From assembly GCA_902785575.1 (NCBI GenBank), contig CACZZF010000004.1:62001-126000 (forward strand): a stretch of 64,000 nt of DNA. The letters run 5' to 3'. Below the pieces are notes generated by a model. That model was not told the DNA's origin, made no database searches, and was given only the letters and a program-made list of their open reading frames with translations. Origin of the DNA: an uncultured Bacteroidia bacterium (GTDB lineage: Bacteria; Bacteroidota; Bacteroidia; Bacteroidales; UBA932). Both the position numbers and the translations under genes were made by a program. Shown piece after piece: positions 16,469 through 25,004 of this stretch (positions are counted from its first letter, which is position 1; each line of letters opens with the position of its first letter).

Positions 16469-18685
16469 ATGGGAATTAGAAAAGCCGCTATCATAGCCGG
16501 GGTCTTCATCGCTTTTTCCTGCACTTCCAGGATAGAGGTTGAACCATCTGATAGCGACCTTGTGTTCGGGGATCTCGCCACGGTCTGGGACGAGGCGATG
16601 CCGCTCGGAAACGCCACCGTTGGTGAGCTCGTATGGCAGAAAGGGGATAAACTGCGTCTATCCCTCGACAGAATTGATTTGTGGGATCTTCGTCCTATAG
16701 AGGCTTTCCAGGGCGAGGACTATTCCTTTGAATGGGTAAAGGACCATGTTCGCAAAGGAGATTATGACCCGGTAGTAGACCTGTTTGAGAAGAAGTCTTA
16801 TCTCGCGGCCCCATCGAAGATTCCTGGAGCGGCTCTTGAGGTGGATATCTCTTCTTTGGGTAAAGTCATAGAGAACAGGCTGTTCCTTAATAACGCTCTT
16901 TGCGAGGTCAAGTGGGAGAGCGGAGCGTCAATGAAGACCTTTGTCCAAGCCGACGGAGAAGTAGGTTGGATGTTTTTTGAGAATATTCCGGAATCATTTG
17001 ACATCCAACTCGTTCCGCCTGAATATCAGATCAAGGGGGACGATGAGGCCGGACTCGGGAGCTCATCTCTCGCCCTTCTTGGCTACCCTCAAGGAGAGGT
17101 GAAACGTAAAGGGAACCTCATCACCTATCATCAACGCGGCTGGAAGGACTATTTCTATGACGTCGCTGTCGATTGGAAACGTCACGGAAATAGTGTCATA
17201 GCGGCCTGGAGCGTCACTTCCTCGCTTTCCGGAAAAGACGCTGTGGCAGAGGTCGCCAAGGCTATTTCCGTTGGTCCGTCCAAGGCCTACAAGCGGCACA
17301 TGGAGTATTGGGCTTCATACTGGAAAGGTTCGTCCGTTACGGTTCCCGATGCCACAATCCAGCGGCAGTACGACCGGGAGATGTACAAGTTCGCCTCCGC
17401 CACCAGGAAGGACTCCTACCCTATATCGCTACAATCGGTGTGGACTGCGGACGATGGTTTCCTGCCGCCGTGGAAAGGAGATTATCATAATGATCTGAAC
17501 ACCCAGCTGAGCTACTGGCCCGCTTATATCGGCAACCATCTGGATGAAGGGCTGGGGTACTTGAACACGCTTTGGAGCCAGGTCGGGAAATATAAGGAGT
17601 TCACAAAGAAGTTCTTCGGAAAGGAAGGTCTCGCGGCGCCAGGTTATTGCACACTGGAAGGTGACGCGATGGCCGGATGGGTCCAGTATGGTTTCTCCCC
17701 CACCACTTCAGCATGGCTTGGACAGCATTTCTATCTTCATTGGAAATACTCTGCGGACAAGGATTTTCTCAAAGACAGGGCATATCCTTTCTTGAGAGAT
17801 GTCGCCATATTCCTGGAACAGGAGACGGAGGTTAAGCCGGACGGAACGAGGACATTCGAGTATAGCTCAAGTCCGGAGATAAACGACAACAGAATAGACG
17901 CGTTTTTCCCCGTGATAACGAACTATGATTTGGCGCTGACAAAGTTCGCGTTCGTGGCGGCCGCGGAGATGGCCGACTCCCTCGGGTTATCTGAAGAAGC
18001 TGCCCGCTGGAAAGCGGATTGTGGTCAGCTTCCTGAATTTGCCATCGACGATGATGGCGGATTGGCGATCGCTCCTGGAGTGTCTTACAATCTGTCCCAT
18101 AGGCACTTCTCACATGCGATGGCGATACATCCACTCGGTTTGCTGGACATTAGCCAGGGGCCTGAGCAGAGGAAGATCATTGACGCCACGCTGTCGAGGC
18201 TTCATGCCAACGGACCGGATTGGTGGTGCGGATATTCCTATTCCTGGCTGGCCAATATGGAGGCCAGGGCAGGACATGGCGTCGAAGCCGTTGAGGCTCT
18301 CAGGACTTTCGCGGAATGCTTCGTGCTGCGTAACTCTTTCCACGCCAACGGAGACCAGACAAAGAGCGGAAAATCATTGTTCACTTACCGTCCATTCACT
18401 CTGGAGGGTAATTTCGCTTATGCGGCCGGGCTTCAAGAGATGCTGCTTCAAAGTCATACTGGAGTAATCCGGGTTTTCCCTGCGGTTCCTGAAGACTGGA
18501 AAGACGTCTGTTTCAATAATTTGAGAGCCGTCGGAGCCTTCCTTGTTTCCGCTGAGATGAAAGGTGGCGAAGTGACATCTCTATCGGTTTATTCCGAGAA
18601 AGGCGGCAGATTGCGTATAGTCTCCCCCGCCACAGGCGAGCTCATTGAGAAAGACACCGAACCAGGTGAGATAGTGAAACTATAA
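16469..18685 (+). CDS. GH95-like (alpha-fucosidase/galactosidase) lipoprotein
   Basis: The 738-residue protein has a signal with lipobox-like IAFSCTS. An N-terminal beta-sandwich (EAMPLGNATVGELVW) leads into an (alpha/alpha)6 barrel. YSSSPEINDN, SHRHFSHAMAIHPLG and YRPFTLEGNFAYAAGLQEML match the GH95 pattern. The C-terminal VIRVFPAVPEDWKDVCF is also typical. GH95 enzymes usually cleave alpha-1,2-fucose or, in some groups, alpha-galactose. Together with two GH29 and one GH20 it points to fucosylated host-type or plant glycans. Family assignment rests on motifs only. Confidence 0.82.
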   Translation: MGIRKAAIIAGVFIAFSCTSRIEVEPSDSDLVFGDLATVWDEAMPLGNATVGELVWQKGDKLRLSLDRIDLWDLRPIEAFQGEDYSFEWVKDHVRKGDYDPVVDLFEKKSYLAAPSKIPGAALEVDISSLGKVIENRLFLNNALCEVKWESGASMKTFVQADGEVGWMFFENIPESFDIQLVPPEYQIKGDDEAGLGSSSLALLGYPQGEVKRKGNLITYHQRGWKDYFYDVAVDWKRHGNSVIAAWSVTSSLSGKDAVAEVAKAISVGPSKAYKRHMEYWASYWKGSSVTVPDATIQRQYDREMYKFASATRKDSYPISLQSVWTADDGFLPPWKGDYHNDLNTQLSYWPAYIGNHLDEGLGYLNTLWSQVGKYKEFTKKFFGKEGLAAPGYCTLEGDAMAGWVQYGFSPTTSAWLGQHFYLHWKYSADKDFLKDRAYPFLRDVAIFLEQETEVKPDGTRTFEYSSSPEINDNRIDAFFPVITNYDLALTKFAFVAAAEMADSLGLSEEAARWKADCGQLPEFAIDDDGGLAIAPGVSYNLSHRHFSHAMAIHPLGLLDISQGPEQRKIIDATLSRLHANGPDWWCGYSYSWLANMEARAGHGVEAVEALRTFAECFVLRNSFHANGDQTKSGKSLFTYRPFTLEGNFAYAAGLQEMLLQSHTGVIRVFPAVPEDWKDVCFNNLRAVGAFLVSAEMKGGEVTSLSVYSEKGGRLRIVSPATGELIEKDTEPGEIVKL

Positions 18686-18695
18686 TGTCAAATAA

Positions 18696-20171
18696 ATGAG
18701 AAAGGTAGTTCTGGTATTATTTGTTTTGGCCGCTACGGCGATGTCGGGCATATCTTCTCCGGTCATCTGCCCGGAGCCGGTTAAAGCCGAATTATCCAGT
18801 ACGGTTTATTACCCCTTATCAAAAGTGGTGGTGGCGTGTCCTGACAAGGAGGCTGCCGGATGGGCGGAAACCCATCTTAAAGAGTGGTATGGGGAATTTG
18901 CTCCAGTTGTCATTAAAAACAAGGTTAGGAATACCACAATCCAAGGCGAAGCCTATGAACTGGAAATAGGTGAGAATGAGACAAAAGTGACAGCAGCCAC
19001 CATTCAGGGAGTCCGTTATGCCCTCTACTCACTTCGCCAGATTGCCATTCCGGCTCGTGGAACAGTTTCCGTGGCTGGGTGGATAGTTCCGGAAGGAAAC
19101 GTACAGGATAAACCGGCGTTGGATTTCAGGGGAATACACATTTGCTGGTTCCACGAGACCGAGCCTTGGGAAGTCGAGCGGTTAGTCCGGTTGGCGGCAT
19201 ATTACAAATTGAACTATGCCGTAATAGAGCCTTGGGGCACTTTCCGTAGTGAGATAGCGCCGTGGTTCGGCTGGCCGGACGGAACCATGACAAAAGAGGA
19301 GATCCAAAGAATCAAGCGTATTGCCGACGATCTCGGAATAACCCTGATTCCACAAATAAATGTGTTTGGCCACGCTACGATGGCTCGTTCAGCTGGAGGA
19401 AAGCATGCCGTCCTTGATTTGAATCCGGAGTACCAGCCTCTATTTGAGCCGCTTGGCGGCTGGAACTGGTGTCTTTCCAATCCAGAGGCCAGGAAGTTGA
19501 TCCAGGATCTTATCAAGGAACAGATGGAAGCCTTCGGGAATCCGCCTTATTTCCACATCGGTTGCGATGAGGCGATTGAGCCCAGTTGCCCGGACTGTCT
19601 GTCGCGGCCATATTCAGAGCTGTTCCTGGAGCATATCAGGGCCATAAATGAGACAATCTCCTCCCTTGGCGCGAGAACGATGATGTGGCATGACATGCTT
19701 CTTGAGGCGGGAGATGCCAGATGGAAAGGGTTCTATGCCAACGGAACGGCCCAGACAACGGAAGCCCTAAAGGGGTTCCCGAAAGATATAGTGATCTGCG
19801 ACTGGTTCTATGATGGGGCCAAAGAGGCATATCCCACCCTTGATTATTTCAAAGGATTAGGATTTGATGTGTTGACATGCCCTTGGCTGAATTGGGGAGG
19901 CACAGTATCACAGGGTCGATATGCCCACGAAAAAGGTCTATTCGGCATTCTTGGAACCTTGTGGCACCACTATTATGGCGGTGATCTTGTGAGCGCCGCT
20001 TTCGCCTTGGCAAACGTGGCATGGAATCCGGACTTTACGGCTCCTTACGGACTCGCTTATCACGTTTACAATCATTTACGCCAAGTCGGTTGGGACATGG
20101 GCGTCGCAGATCCCAGGCGCACTGGAATATACTATGGAGAAATTCCTTCTGAACCGGAACTAAATAACTGA
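18696..20171 (+). CDS. GH20 beta-N-acetylhexosaminidase
   Basis: The 491-residue protein has a signal peptide (VLVLFVLAATAMSG). Residues to about 135 form the GH20 N-terminal alpha/beta domain, ending in VRYALYSLRQIA. The catalytic barrel begins at LDFRGIHICWF. The acid pair D291-E292 in FHIGCDEAIEP is the signature of substrate-assisted catalysis. It would release terminal GlcNAc or GalNAc. Internal cysteines near the active site (PSCPDC) suggest a disulfide or a metal site. It starts 11 bp behind the GH95-like gene and 4 bp before the GH43 gene. Confidence 0.9.
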   Translation: MRKVVLVLFVLAATAMSGISSPVICPEPVKAELSSTVYYPLSKVVVACPDKEAAGWAETHLKEWYGEFAPVVIKNKVRNTTIQGEAYELEIGENETKVTAATIQGVRYALYSLRQIAIPARGTVSVAGWIVPEGNVQDKPALDFRGIHICWFHETEPWEVERLVRLAAYYKLNYAVIEPWGTFRSEIAPWFGWPDGTMTKEEIQRIKRIADDLGITLIPQINVFGHATMARSAGGKHAVLDLNPEYQPLFEPLGGWNWCLSNPEARKLIQDLIKEQMEAFGNPPYFHIGCDEAIEPSCPDCLSRPYSELFLEHIRAINETISSLGARTMMWHDMLLEAGDARWKGFYANGTAQTTEALKGFPKDIVICDWFYDGAKEAYPTLDYFKGLGFDVLTCPWLNWGGTVSQGRYAHEKGLFGILGTLWHHYYGGDLVSAAFALANVAWNPDFTAPYGLAYHVYNHLRQVGWDMGVADPRRTGIYYGEIPSEPELNN

Positions 20172-20175
20172 TAAT

Positions 20176-21693
20176 ATGAAACATTTCATAGTCACAATTC
20201 TTGTTTCCATCTTCGCCTTCACGGCTTCCTTCGCTCAAGACGGTAGCCTTGTGATTCACAATCCGATTATCCAGGGATATCACCCGGACCCCTCCATTTG
20301 CAGGGTCGGGGATGATTATTACATCGTCAATTCCTCTTTCCAGTATTTTCCCGGGGTGCCGATTTATCATTCTAAGGATTTGGTTAATTGGGAATTAATA
20401 GGCAATGTCCTTGACCGGGAGAGCCAGATTCCGCTTGAGAGGGCGAATTCTTATGGTGGAATATTCGCCACCACAATCCGTTATCATGAGGGATTGTATT
20501 ACATGATTACCACCAATGTCACAAAGGGAGGAAACTTCTTTGTGACAGCCAAGGATCCGTCCGGTCCTTGGTCAGAGCCGGTGTATTTGAAACAGGGAGG
20601 TATCGACCCGTCCTTCCTTTTTGAGGACGGGAAGTGCTATATGGTCTCCAATCCGGCTGGTATCCAGCTGTGTGAGATTGATCCGGTGACAGGGAAACAG
20701 TTGACAGAAAGCAAGTTGCTATGGAAAGGAACAGGAGGGCGATATCCCGAAGGACCTCATATTTATAAAAAAGACGGCTGGTATTACCTTCTTATCTCAG
20801 AGGGTGGCACCGAGATGGGACATAGCCTGACGGTGGCTCGTAGCCGAGACATCTGGGGACCGTACGAGTCCAATCCGGTGAATCCTATTCTCACACAATT
20901 CCGGACCGTGGCTGAGAATAACCAGATTCAGGGCACCGGACACGGAGATTTCGTACAGGCTCCGGACGGTTCCTGGTGGGTGGTATTTCTTGGATTCAGA
21001 AGGTTCGGAGGGGATTTCCATCATCTTGGCCGGGAAACCTTCCTCGCTCCTGTGACTTGGTCGGCTGGTTGGCCGGTGATCAATGACGGCGCTCCGATCG
21101 AGGCCGTAATGAAAACCCCTGCCAGCTGGACAGCCAAGGCTCCGGTCAAAAAGGCCTGGAGAGATGAGTTCGACTCTCCTCTAGGTCCGAATTGGATATA
21201 TATTCAGAACCCGGAAATGATTCGTTATAAGATGCATAAGGGTCGTCTTAACCTTACGGGAACAACGCCCCTTGAAGATAATGACCATCCGACGTTTGTC
21301 GGAGTGCGGCAGGAGAGTCCCGGGATTATCGCCGAGACAAAGGTCCGTCTTGAGACTTCGTCGGGAGAAGCTGGAATAGTCGCTTATCAGAATCCAGAAG
21401 GCTTTGCCGCGCTTGCGGTCGAGGGTAGTAAGGCAATCTTGCGTCTTAAACTAAAGTCCGTGCAAACCATACTCGGTACCGTCTCAGTTCCAAGGGGAAA
21501 AGATGTCGTCCTGAGGATAGTTTCCGAAGATGGAAACAGGTATCGTTTCGAAGTTAACGGCAAAGAGATAGGCGAGTTCGAGACTTCCCTGTTGAGTTCC
21601 GAGGTGTGTGGAGGCTTCACAGGAGTGGTGCTCGGATTGTATGCGGTTGACGGTATAGCCAACTTTGAATATTTTGATTATAAGGAAAACTAA
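20176..21693 (+). CDS. GH43 family beta-xylosidase/arabinofuranosidase-like protein
   Basis: The 505-residue protein has a signal peptide ending near TASFAQ. The five-bladed propeller starts with NPIIQGYHPDPSICRVGDDY. D38 is the likely general base, D144 in GGIDPSFLFE the pKa modulator and E192 in RYPEGPHIYKKDGWYY the general acid. The C-terminal part (about 330-505) is a concanavalin-like sandwich as in two-domain GH43 xylosidases. It probably acts on xylose- or arabinose-containing glycans. It is part of the tightly spaced run, with 4-8 bp gaps. Confidence 0.9.
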   Translation: MKHFIVTILVSIFAFTASFAQDGSLVIHNPIIQGYHPDPSICRVGDDYYIVNSSFQYFPGVPIYHSKDLVNWELIGNVLDRESQIPLERANSYGGIFATTIRYHEGLYYMITTNVTKGGNFFVTAKDPSGPWSEPVYLKQGGIDPSFLFEDGKCYMVSNPAGIQLCEIDPVTGKQLTESKLLWKGTGGRYPEGPHIYKKDGWYYLLISEGGTEMGHSLTVARSRDIWGPYESNPVNPILTQFRTVAENNQIQGTGHGDFVQAPDGSWWVVFLGFRRFGGDFHHLGRETFLAPVTWSAGWPVINDGAPIEAVMKTPASWTAKAPVKKAWRDEFDSPLGPNWIYIQNPEMIRYKMHKGRLNLTGTTPLEDNDHPTFVGVRQESPGIIAETKVRLETSSGEAGIVAYQNPEGFAALAVEGSKAILRLKLKSVQTILGTVSVPRGKDVVLRIVSEDGNRYRFEVNGKEIGEFETSLLSSEVCGGFTGVVLGLYAVDGIANFEYFDYKEN

Positions 21694-21701
21694 AATCGAT
21701 T

Positions 21702-22718
21702 ATGAGAGCATATTCACAAGCGCTTTTGCTTCTGGCGGTTTGCCTTGCGGCATGTACTCCGAAACCTATGAAAGTGGTTCTGGAGCAGCTTCCAATGCGG
21801 TATGGAGACACATCCAAGGTCAAGGATTATCCTTTCGCCAAGGATCCCACGGTCATCCACCACGGAGATCTGTACTTCATGTACTATTCCTTGATGCCGT
21901 TTGATCCGACTCCTCAGGACAATAGCAAACCTCCTAAGTTCAATGACTGGCACGCGGCCATAGCCAGCAGTACTGATCTTGTGAATTGGACAAGAGTCGG
22001 TGACTTGGATTTAAGGGATTCCAAGGGCAATCCGCTCCGGGGAGCGGTGGCTCCATGTGTAAGGAAGCTTGACGGCAAAATCCACATGTTCTACCAGATG
22101 GCTTGGGAAGAGACTGACGGGATAGCCAACATCTGGCACGCGATGAGCGAGGACGGGATCACTTTCACCAACACTTGTGACAGGCCGATCATCGTTCCTG
22201 AGACGAAATGGTCAATCAAGCGTTCTATCGACGCCGAGGTCTACAGGGTTAAGGACAAATTGATCCTTCTGTTCGCCACCAGGGACACATCGGCCACTTA
22301 CCAGATCATGGGAATGGCCGAGGCTCCTTACGGAAGTGATTATGGTCCAGACAAATGGACCTTGTTGTCGGTTGACGGGCCGCTCATGACCCCGGAATAT
22401 CCCTGGGAGATGAGCTGCACCGAGGCGCCGACCGTAGTGAAGCATAAGGGTGTATGGTATATGTTCTATGCCGGGGCATATAACCACGAGGGTCAACAGA
22501 TAGGCCTCGCCACCTCGACCGATGGTTATCATTATAAGAGAATAGCTCCCGACGGATTATTCTTTACCCACGGCCCTGAAGGCGCTTGGAACGCGTTCGA
22601 AAGCGGTCACCCGGGTGTATTCCAGGACGATGACGGCCAGGTGTATCTGTTTTACCAAGGCAAAGAATCGCTCAACGCGACCTACTATCTTTCTGTTTGC
22701 AAAGTTAGGTTCGAATAG
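21702..22718 (+). CDS. GH43-like beta-propeller lipoprotein
   Basis: The 338-residue protein has lipobox CLAACTP. Blades show the repeated pattern of propeller glycosidases, for example KDPTVIHHGDLYFMYYS, APCVRKLDGKIHMFYQM and APTVVKHKGVWYMFYAG. It belongs to the GH43/GH130-like five-bladed propeller superfamily, but I cannot name a specific family. An acidic triad is plausible: D in the first blade, E in SIDAEVYRV and E in SCTEAPTV. The stop codon TAG (22716-22718) overlaps the start of a palindromic repeat. It is the last gene of the rightward hydrolase run. Confidence 0.78.
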   Translation: MRAYSQALLLLAVCLAACTPKPMKVVLEQLPMRYGDTSKVKDYPFAKDPTVIHHGDLYFMYYSLMPFDPTPQDNSKPPKFNDWHAAIASSTDLVNWTRVGDLDLRDSKGNPLRGAVAPCVRKLDGKIHMFYQMAWEETDGIANIWHAMSEDGITFTNTCDRPIIVPETKWSIKRSIDAEVYRVKDKLILLFATRDTSATYQIMGMAEAPYGSDYGPDKWTLLSVDGPLMTPEYPWEMSCTEAPTVVKHKGVWYMFYAGAYNHEGQQIGLATSTDGYHYKRIAPDGLFFTHGPEGAWNAFESGHPGVFQDDDGQVYLFYQGKESLNATYYLSVCKVRFE

Positions 22719-22763
22719 ATTCTTCGCTTCGCTCAGAATGACAGTAAAAGTCTCAGAATGACA
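22717..22763. repeat. Palindromic repeat plus partial copy between convergent genes
   Basis: A full copy at 22717-22743 has core TTCTTCGCTTCGCTCAGAA. It is followed by a partial copy TCTCAGAATGACA at 22751-22763. The first shares bases with the stop codon of the plus-strand gene. The partial copy encodes the last codons and the stop TGA of the minus-strand DUF1080 gene. Confidence 0.85.
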
Positions 22764-23373
22764 GGACTATATTCCTGAAGTCCATGGCACCGCCTTCGGA
22801 CTGTATGGCGATGTAGCCTTCGGTGGCGTCGCATACGGCGTCATTGACCAAGATGCCGTTCAGCCAGACCTTGATCTCGCCGCCCTTGCAGAGGAACTCC
22901 ATTTTGTTCCATTCTCCTACAGGTTTTTCAGGGCTTTCTTCCACAAGCCTGTTTTTCCTGTAGAAAGGACCGTCGACGCCCTCGATCTTGATGCCGCCCA
23001 TCAGGAGGCCCATGTCTTTTGGTGTCATCTGGAGCTGGACGCCCAGAGGCCAGACTTTGTCACCATCTTGGAGATAATTGAACACACCTCCGTCGACGCC
23101 TTCCTCTCCTGCCCAGCGCCATTCAAGACTGAGGAGATAATCTGAATACTTCTTCTCTGTGCGGATGTAGCCGAAAGGCTTTCCGGTGATATGAAGGAGA
23201 CCATCATTGGCGCTGAAGGTTTCCCCTTCAACCTCTTCTCCCTCGTTCGCTTTAACGACAACTTTCCACCCGGAGAGATCCTCGCCGTTGAAAATAGTCT
23301 CAGTCTTATTCTTTTCTGAGCAGGAAATAAAGACGGCCGCTGCAAGAGCGGCCAGGAAATATTTGATATTCAT
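22753..23373 (-). CDS. DUF1080 (3-keto-disaccharide hydrolase family) lipoprotein
   Basis: The 206-residue protein has lipobox VFISCSE. The DUF1080 concanavalin-like fold begins at TIFNGEDLSGWKV and includes YLLSLEWRW, DGGVFNYLQ and GEWNKMEFLCKGG. Members of this family act on 3-keto sugars or their glycosides. It starts 4 bp downstream of glyQS on the same strand, so it is probably co-transcribed with that gene. A second DUF1080 domain occurs in the protein at 44219-46663. The final residues LSF and the stop are encoded by a repeat remnant. Confidence 0.87.
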   Translation of the reverse strand: MNIKYFLAALAAAVFISCSEKNKTETIFNGEDLSGWKVVVKANEGEEVEGETFSANDGLLHITGKPFGYIRTEKKYSDYLLSLEWRWAGEEGVDGGVFNYLQDGDKVWPLGVQLQMTPKDMGLLMGGIKIEGVDGPFYRKNRLVEESPEKPVGEWNKMEFLCKGGEIKVWLNGILVNDAVCDATEGYIAIQSEGGAMDFRNIVLSF

Positions 23374-23377
23374 AAAA

Positions 23378-24916
23378 TTAGAGTTTTCTGAGGAGGTTCG
23401 CCATATTGACTTTCTTGTCGATCATGGCCCGAAGCTCACTGATGGGGACCCTGGTCTGCTCCATGGTGTCGCGGTCACGGACTGTGACGGTGTTGTCGTT
23501 CATCGTGTCGTTGTCGATGGTGACGCAGAACGGAGTGCCGATAGCGTCCTGGCGACGATAGCGCTTTCCGATGGAATCCTTCTCATCGTACTGATAGGCG
23601 AAGTCATATTTCAGCTCGTCAACAACTTCCTGAGCCTTCTCGGGAAGGCCGTCTTTCTTGACGAGAGGAAGGATCGCGACCTTGACAGGAGCGAGAGGGG
23701 CGGGAATGCTGAGGACGACCCTGGTCTCTCCACCTTCAAGCTGCTCCACCTTGTAGGAGTGGCTGAGGACGGCGAGGAACATACGGTCGACTCCGATAGA
23801 GGTCTCCACGCAGTAGGGCACATAGCTCTCACCGGTCTCCGGATCGAAGTACTGGATCTTCTTTCCGCTGATTTTCTGATGGTTCCCGAGGTCGAAGTCA
23901 GTCCTTGAGTGGATTCCTTCCAGCTCCTTGAAGCCGAACGGGAAGTTGAACTCGATGTCGGTGGCGGCGTTGGCGTAGTGGGCCAGTTTCTCGTGGTCGT
24001 GGAAGCGGTAGTTCTCCGCGCCCATGCCGAGGTTGACATGCCACTTCATGCGGTTCTCCTTCCACTTGGCGAACCACTCCATCTCGGTTCCGGGCCTGCA
24101 GAAGAACTCCATCTCCATCTGCTCGAACTCTTTCATCCTGAATATGAATTGGCGGGCTACAATCTCGTTACGGAAGGCCTTTCCGATCTGGGCTATTCCG
24201 AAAGGAATCTTCATACGTCCGGTCTTCTGGACGTTGAGGTACTCCACGAATATACCCTGAGCTGTCTCAGGACGCAGGTAAAGCACGTCGTCGGCATTGC
24301 CGGTAGTGGAACCCTGGGTGCTGAACATCAGGTTGAACTGACGGACCTCGGTCCAGTTCGCTGTGCCGGAGATCGGGCAGACAATACCACAGTCGATAAT
24401 GATATCCCTGTAAGCCTTCAAGTCATTGGCGTCCTCGGCGGCTTTGTAGCGATTGTGCACCTCGTCATATTTGGCCTTCTCCCTCAAAACGTTAGGGTTG
24501 GTAGCCCTGAACTGCTCCTCGTTGAAGGCGTCTCCGAAACGCTTGCGTCCCTTGGCGACTTCCTTTTCTATCTTCTCCTCGATTTTGCCGAGATAGTCCT
24601 CGATCAGGTTATCGGCGCGATAGCGTTTTTTGGAGTCTTTGTTGTCGATGAGAGGATCGTTGAAAGCGGCCACATGTCCGGAAGCGACCCAAGTCTTCGG
24701 GTGCATGAACACGCAAGAATCTATACCCACGACATTCTCGTTGAGGCGGGTCATAGCCTCCCACCAGTAACGTTTGATGTTATTCTTTAGCTCAACACCC
24801 ATCTGGCCATAGTCATAGACGGCCGCCAGTCCATCGTAAATCTCGCTGGAAGGGAAGATGAATCCGTATTCCTTGCAGTGTGCGACAAGCACCTTGAAGA
24901 GTTCGTCCTGTGTCAT
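23378..24916 (-). CDS. glyQS: Glycyl-tRNA synthetase, single-chain dimeric type
   Basis: This class II aminoacyl-tRNA synthetase has 512 residues, the length of the eukaryote/archaea-like GlyRS found in Bacteroidota. Recognisable parts are YGFIFPSSEIYDGLAAVYDYGQMG at the start (family hallmark), LRPETAQGIFVEYLNV, FIFRMKEFEQMEMEFFC (motif 2 region) and PYCVETSIGVDRMFLAVL (motif 3). The anticodon-binding domain occupies about 400-512. It is divergent from the glycerol-1-phosphate dehydrogenase gene across 88 bp, with a symmetric promoter region. Confidence 0.97.
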   Translation of the reverse strand: MTQDELFKVLVAHCKEYGFIFPSSEIYDGLAAVYDYGQMGVELKNNIKRYWWEAMTRLNENVVGIDSCVFMHPKTWVASGHVAAFNDPLIDNKDSKKRYRADNLIEDYLGKIEEKIEKEVAKGRKRFGDAFNEEQFRATNPNVLREKAKYDEVHNRYKAAEDANDLKAYRDIIIDCGIVCPISGTANWTEVRQFNLMFSTQGSTTGNADDVLYLRPETAQGIFVEYLNVQKTGRMKIPFGIAQIGKAFRNEIVARQFIFRMKEFEQMEMEFFCRPGTEMEWFAKWKENRMKWHVNLGMGAENYRFHDHEKLAHYANAATDIEFNFPFGFKELEGIHSRTDFDLGNHQKISGKKIQYFDPETGESYVPYCVETSIGVDRMFLAVLSHSYKVEQLEGGETRVVLSIPAPLAPVKVAILPLVKKDGLPEKAQEVVDELKYDFAYQYDEKDSIGKRYRRQDAIGTPFCVTIDNDTMNDNTVTVRDRDTMEQTRVPISELRAMIDKKVNMANLLRKL

Positions 24917-24954
24917 TTTATTTTTTCGTTTTTTGGTTTCCTGTTTTACGCCTG

Positions 24955-24983
24955 CAAAGGTACTAAATTATTTTGTACCTTTA
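24955..24983. promoter_or_regulatory. Symmetric divergent promoter region
   Basis: The inverted repeat AAAGGTAC (24956-24963) / GTACCTTT (24975-24982) contains two opposite -7-like boxes. These are TACCTTTG on the minus strand for glyQS and TACCTTTA on the plus strand for the dehydrogenase gene. Clear -33 TTTG boxes are missing. The symmetry could also be an operator. Confidence 0.45.
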
Positions 24984-25004
24984 TGGTCGTATAACTATCA
25001 AGAG

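Noticed and set aside
23909..24790. Plus-strand open frames (also 23207-23908) opposite glyQS
   Set aside because: They are antisense to an unmistakable glycyl-tRNA synthetase and have hydrophobic low-complexity translations typical of shadow frames.
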